Positions 6,868 through 10,028 of a DNA stretch of 10,028 bases are shown here, one piece after another; positions within the stretch are counted from its first letter, which is position 1, and every line of letters begins with the position of its first letter. The DNA comes from Verrucomicrobiota bacterium. Lineage in GTDB: Bacteria > Verrucomicrobiota > Verrucomicrobiia > Verrucomicrobiales > Akkermansiaceae. Under the pieces are notes generated by a model. It saw only the letters and a list, made by a program, of their open reading frames with translations, was not told the DNA's origin and did no database searches. The position numbers and the translations under genes are program-made. The stretch lies in contig JAPLUJ010000211.1 in assembly GCA_026397695.1 (NCBI GenBank), positions 1 through 10,028 of the forward strand. Reading direction: 5' to 3'.

Positions 6868-7509
6868 TCATCCGCTGCAATGCGCATCGTGGTGGAGACG
6901 GATTGCCCGCTCCACTAAAAATTCAATCCGTTTCACCCGCTTGCGTTTGCTGCGCAGATTGCACCACCTGAAGGAACTGTTGAGCGGAATGATGTTTTTC
7001 TCGCCGTAGCCGTCGACGACCACGAAGTGCGCGCCGCACTCCGCGCTATAGGAATACACCAGGTTTTTGACGTTGAGATCCGTCACAATGACGCTGCTTG
7101 AGAGAAAGGATTGTTTGAATTTTTCCAACGCCTGCCGGGCCTCATCGTCATAGTGGCCCGCCGCGATCAACTGGGCGAGGGTTTTGGCGTAGGCGCCGGC
7201 CCGGTCGCGCTCGGCCCGGGTTACCAGGCCCAGGCCGCGATCCGTCTCGACGAACCCGATGACGGTTTGGACGAAATCCGGTACCCGGTCACCGTCCAAA
7301 TGGCTGACGATATGTTCCTGGCACTCGCGGAGGAACGTCAGGTAATGCTTGTAGCGTCGGAACAAATGCTTCGACCAGTGGGCTTGCGGGCCGGAGCGTT
7401 TTGCGAGAGCTTCGGGCTTGACGGTTTTGATGAGCAGATCCGGGTCCTCCGGATGGGCGAACACATCACGATTGTTGCCGCTCGGGCCTGTCAGGACGAG
7501 CATCTTCAT
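6868..7509 (-). CDS. YrbL-family kinase-fold protein
   Basis: A 213-residue protein of the PhoP-regulated YrbL family, which has a protein-kinase-like fold. The ATP-site lysine is likely K28 in LLIKTVK. TDLNVKNLVY (143-152) matches a catalytic loop with D144 and N149, and VVVDGYGEKNIIP (163-175) carries the metal-binding D166 in place of DFG. The end, with WCNLRSKRKRVKR (182-194), is the family's usual basic tail. Length is typical. It is the first gene of the minus-strand operon, so it may share its promoter region (7510-7574) with the divergent ELM1 gene. Biochemical function of the family is unsettled; distant kinship to Kdo/heptose kinases such as WaaP makes phosphorylation of an LPS sugar a reasonable guess. 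The ATG at 7509 is preferred; a second ATG at 7503 would also serve. Confidence 0.83.
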   Translation of the reverse strand: MKMLVLTGPSGNNRDVFAHPEDPDLLIKTVKPEALAKRSGPQAHWSKHLFRRYKHYLTFLRECQEHIVSHLDGDRVPDFVQTVIGFVETDRGLGLVTRAERDRAGAYAKTLAQLIAAGHYDDEARQALEKFKQSFLSSSVIVTDLNVKNLVYSYSAECGAHFVVVDGYGEKNIIPLNSSFRWCNLRSKRKRVKRIEFLVERAIRLHHDAHCSG

Positions 7510-7519
7510 TCGTTGATCG

Positions 7520-7549
7520 TTGACAAGTGCGCATTCGACGGGCAGGGAT
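7520..7549 (+). promoter_or_regulatory. Possible promoter of the ELM1-family gene
   Basis: A perfect TTGACA lies at 7520-7525 in the 65-base gap between two divergent genes. The -10 element expected after 16-18 bases is poor (around AGGGAT at 7544-7549), so only the -35 box and the position support this. No convincing box was seen for the minus-strand operon. Confidence 0.22.
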
Positions 7550-7574
7550 TTCGGGGCATTCCACGCTTCCCGCC

Positions 7575-8603
7575 ATGCCCGTCACACCCATCAGAGTTCT
7601 TTGGCTCAAGGACAACCGTCCAGGTCACGTCAACAAGGCGAAAGGGTTTCTTGCCGCGCTGGCGCAACACGTTTTGTTAGACATCACCCCGCGCGACGTT
7701 CGTTGGCGGTTTTCCTGGTTGCGTCACTTGGTCGGGCGCATGAGCGGGACACGATTCACGCCACCGCCTTGCTGGGTGCTGAGGGACTTTTCCCGGCAAG
7801 GAGGGTTCGATTTGATCGTCTCTTCAGGCGGACTCACCCAGTGGCCCAACGCCTGGCTGGCGCAACGTCTGGGCGTGCCGAATGTGTATATCGGCTCGCC
7901 GCACCACTTTTCTCCCGCCGCGTTCACGTTGATCCCGATGACCGATCCGCCGCATGAGAACCCTCCTTTCCTGAAGCTCACCCTGGTCCTGTCCGAGGTG
8001 TCTCCTGTGGCCGCAGGCAAGTGCGCGCGCGAGCACTTTCCAGTGCTGGACGAAACGGGTTGGACCTTGTTGATCGGCGGGGATGGGGAGGGGCTCAATT
8101 GGTCGGATGAGGACTTCCTGCGTCTGGCGGATCTCTTCATGGCCCAAGCCGTGGAAGCCGGGAAAAAGGTCTTTGTGGCTACCTCGCGGAGAACGCCCGA
8201 GCGGGTGGAACAGGCCTTGCGCGAACGATTCGAGGGACGGGACATCTTGCTAACAGGAGCCTGGTTTCATGCGTCCGGCGGGAAAACGCTGCCCCTGCTG
8301 GCGCTGTTAGGCGCTGCGGACCGGATTGTCGTGACCGCCGACAGTGTTTCGATGACGAACGAAGCGGTGGCCGCCGGTGTGCCCGCCGTGGCGGTCTATC
8401 CAACAGGCGGCGCACCCAACCCGCGGCACGAGGCCCAGTTCCGCCAGCTCGAACGGGACGGCACACTCGCACGCTTTTATCTCGCCGGGGCGGATTGTTT
8501 GAGTGCCATCCAACCGCCCGGCGGATGGCGGCTTGTTGCGGGGGACCCGCATGCGGATGTGGCTGTCCGGGCGCTCCGGCGGCTGGGATTCCTGATGGAT
8601 TGA
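7575..8603 (+). CDS. ELM1-family protein (GT-B-like, predicted glycosyltransferase)
   Basis: A 342-residue member of the family named after plant mitochondrial fission protein ELM1; bacterial members are predicted GT-B-fold enzymes often encoded in LPS loci and act in the cytoplasm or at the inner membrane. The marks are LKDNRPGH (11-18), IVSSGGLTQ (81-89), NVYIGSPHH (103-111), LLIGGDGEG (165-173), VATSRRTP (201-208) and VVTADSVSMTNEA (252-264), which is the likely donor-side signature, then PAVAVYPTGG (270-279). The start at 7575 places the first strand next to Met; a GTG at 7527 would add 16 residues that are not family-like. The start has no strong ribosome site. The gene is divergent from the YrbL-like gene, and the asparagine synthase-like gene follows after 220 bases on the same strand. 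The function in LPS assembly is inferred from family and context. Confidence 0.85.
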   Translation: MPVTPIRVLWLKDNRPGHVNKAKGFLAALAQHVLLDITPRDVRWRFSWLRHLVGRMSGTRFTPPPCWVLRDFSRQGGFDLIVSSGGLTQWPNAWLAQRLGVPNVYIGSPHHFSPAAFTLIPMTDPPHENPPFLKLTLVLSEVSPVAAGKCAREHFPVLDETGWTLLIGGDGEGLNWSDEDFLRLADLFMAQAVEAGKKVFVATSRRTPERVEQALRERFEGRDILLTGAWFHASGGKTLPLLALLGAADRIVVTADSVSMTNEAVAAGVPAVAVYPTGGAPNPRHEAQFRQLERDGTLARFYLAGADCLSAIQPPGGWRLVAGDPHADVAVRALRRLGFLMD

Positions 8604-8823
8604 CGCCATGGCGGTCTAACATCCCGCAGCCGGGCGCTGGGCGTTCTCCGGGTTTCCCCTGCAAGCAGGAATGCGCGAAACGACGGCGGGATTCTAGCGG
8701 AATACTTGCGTGTCTCGCGCAGCACGGTGCGGGATCGGACGGTTTTCCGTGGCGAACCATGCGGGATCTTGACGGTCATTCGAGGCTTGCGTGGTGGAAG
8801 AACTGGCCGTTGAATGCGCCCGC
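8604..8823 (+). other. 220-base intergenic spacer with a direct repeat
   Basis: No coding frame of plausible size or family likeness was found here on either strand. TGCGGGATC occurs twice, at 8728-8736 and 8760-8768, exactly 32 bases apart. TTGACG at 8769-8774 resembles a -35 box but has no good -10 box at the right distance. A short stem CCTG/CAGG (8658-8669) and ACGG/CCGT around TTTT (near 8740-8751) are too weak to call terminators. It is by far the longest gap in the window and probably carries the asnB-like gene's promoter. Confidence 0.4.
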
Positions 8824-10028
8824 ATGTGTGGGTTTCTTCAGGTTTTCTCGAAACAGCGGGAGGTCGATCCCGAACGTTTCGGGGAGGCCCTCAGTCTGAT
8901 GCGGCATCGGGGACCAGATGGCACCGGCATTCTTCATCACCCCGAACCTATCCTCCAGCCCGACGGCACGCCGGTATTTGTCGCGTCCGGTCACCAACGA
9001 CTGGCCATTCTTGACATCGATCCGCGCTCGAACCAGCCGTTTGTTCGCGGTCGCCGCACGCTGGTGTTCAACGGGGAAATCTACAACTTTCGTGCCCTGC
9101 GGGCCGCCATGCCGGAAGGCACCGCCCGTTTCACAACTACTGGCGACACCGAGGTTTTATTTTACGGTCTCGGACTCCTGGGCCTCGGCTTCCTCGACAA
9201 AGCCAATGGCATGTGGGCATTCAGCCACCTCGACGAGGCAAACGCGCGGGTGCTGGCCGCACGTGATCGCCACGGCAAGAAACCCTTGTTTTATTATTCC
9301 GACGATGCGCATGTGATATTTTCGTCCACGGCACGGGCCATCCATCATTATTTAGGCACCCGTCCGCGCCTGGAGCCGGACTTCGTGGACCGCTATCTCG
9401 TTCACGGATCTGCGTTTCCCGGTGCGGACGAGCGCACTCATCTGCGTGACATCCGCCAGGTGCCGGCAGGCCATTTTCTGGATTTCGACGTGGCCGCTTG
9501 GTCGTTGCAATCCGGCCGTTACTTCGATTTGGCGGCGGCAGCCAAATCTCCCGCTCCGTCTGACGAGGATTTTCCCGAGCTGTTCAAGGATGTGGTGCGA
9601 GCCCGGCTCGTGTCGGATCGAAAGGTGGGCCTGCTGCTCTCGGGCGGCATTGACAGCACCATTGTGCTCTCCGCACTGCATGCCATGGGCTTGCAGGATC
9701 AAGTCCATTGTTTCATTGGTGAGGTTGGGCGCTCTGCGGATGCGGATTATGCAAAGCGCTGCGTCGAGCAACTAGGTATCCGCGCTCATCTCGTGCAACT
9801 CGACTACGGTGGACAAACCCTCGAACGGGTGCTGGAAATGTGTCGCCACCACGAAAAACCATTCCCCTTTCTCGGCAGTTCCATCGCCATGGCCGAGATG
9901 TATCAACACATCGGAGAGCACGACGTGCGGGTGGTGTTAGATGGCACGGGCGGTGATGAATTTTTCGGCGGCTACTGGGGGCGTTACTATCCTCCCGCAG
10001 TGAGCGATGCGCTGGCCCAGAGTGACCT
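8824..10028 (+). CDS. asnB: Asparagine synthase (glutamine-hydrolysing) family amidotransferase, 3'-truncated
   Basis: The first 401 residues of an AsnB-type enzyme; the frame is open to the window end, and about 200 residues should follow. The N-terminal class II glutaminase domain has the nucleophile Cys2 (MCGF), RHRGPDG (27-33), FNGEIYN (82-88), TGDTE (106-110) and the RDRHGKKPLFYY block (148-158). The synthetase domain has the PP-loop SGGIDST (273-279) and GTGGDEFFGGY (374-384). Such enzymes move glutamine nitrogen onto an adenylated carboxylate. In surface polysaccharide loci, relatives such as WbpS are linked to amidation of sugar acids, so a uronic acid is a possible substrate here; plain asparagine synthesis remains possible. 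The ATG at 8824 is fixed by the need for Cys2. No ribosome site is obvious, and the distance from the ELM1 gene suggests its own promoter. Confidence 0.93.
   Translation, partial: MCGFLQVFSKQREVDPERFGEALSLMRHRGPDGTGILHHPEPILQPDGTPVFVASGHQRLAILDIDPRSNQPFVRGRRTLVFNGEIYNFRALRAAMPEGTARFTTTGDTEVLFYGLGLLGLGFLDKANGMWAFSHLDEANARVLAARDRHGKKPLFYYSDDAHVIFSSTARAIHHYLGTRPRLEPDFVDRYLVHGSAFPGADERTHLRDIRQVPAGHFLDFDVAAWSLQSGRYFDLAAAAKSPAPSDEDFPELFKDVVRARLVSDRKVGLLLSGGIDSTIVLSALHAMGLQDQVHCFIGEVGRSADADYAKRCVEQLGIRAHLVQLDYGGQTLERVLEMCRHHEKPFPFLGSSIAMAEMYQHIGEHDVRVVLDGTGGDEFFGGYWGRYYPPAVSDALAQSD

Noticed and set aside
7111..7680. 189-codon plus-strand frame across the YrbL-like gene and the divergent gap
   Set aside because: Antisense to a motif-bearing gene, and it runs into the ELM1 gene in a different frame.
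8656..8670. CCTGCAAGCAGG hairpin as a terminator of the ELM1 gene
   Set aside because: The stem is only four pairs with a four-base loop, and there is no T run after it.
8495..8899. 134-codon plus-strand frame spanning the spacer between the ELM1 and asnB-like genes
   Set aside because: It overlaps both neighbours out of frame, is very rich in Arg, Cys and Pro, and shows no domain.

Overview
The window is a GC-rich (about 60% by eye) accessory stretch from a Gram-negative bacterium, almost wholly given to envelope glycolipid (lipid A / LPS core / surface polysaccharide) synthesis. Evidence for an outer membrane is a LpxL/HtrB-type acyltransferase, a LAB_N lipid A domain protein, an ArnT-type GT39, a DPM1/ArnC-type GT2 and a YrbL-type kinase-fold protein. 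Most starts lack a clear Shine-Dalgarno sequence. A member of the PVC group such as Verrucomicrobiota would fit the gene styles, but this is a weak inference.

Layout: (a) 1-1923, plus strand: the 3' part of a lipid A acyltransferase-like gene with an unexplained C-terminal extension, overlapping by ATGA a GT4 glycosyltransferase. (b) 1938-7509, minus strand, convergent with (a): a tight six-gene run read from right to left: YrbL-like kinase-fold protein, nucleotidyltransferase-like/P-loop kinase two-domain protein, UDP-glucuronate 4-epimerase-like protein, polyprenyl-phosphate sugar GT2, small LAB_N membrane protein, and a GT39 membrane glycosyltransferase whose reading frame is broken. (c) 7575-10028, plus strand, divergent from (b): an ELM1-family (GT-B-like) protein, a 220-base spacer, and a glutamine-dependent asparagine synthase-family gene cut by the window end.

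Working together: the minus-strand genes suggest a route in which UDP-GlcA is epimerised to UDP-GalA, the GT2 loads the uronic acid on polyprenyl phosphate, and the GT39 moves it to lipid A or core on the periplasmic face, as in rhizobial GalA decoration of LPS. The kinase-like proteins could phosphorylate a sugar or lipid, and the AsnB-type enzyme could amidate a uronic acid. These substrate assignments are inference. The GT39 lesion, which joins two family-like segments in different frames and lacks the expected segment between them, is the most concrete anomaly. I found no mobile element, CRISPR array, tRNA or rRNA.
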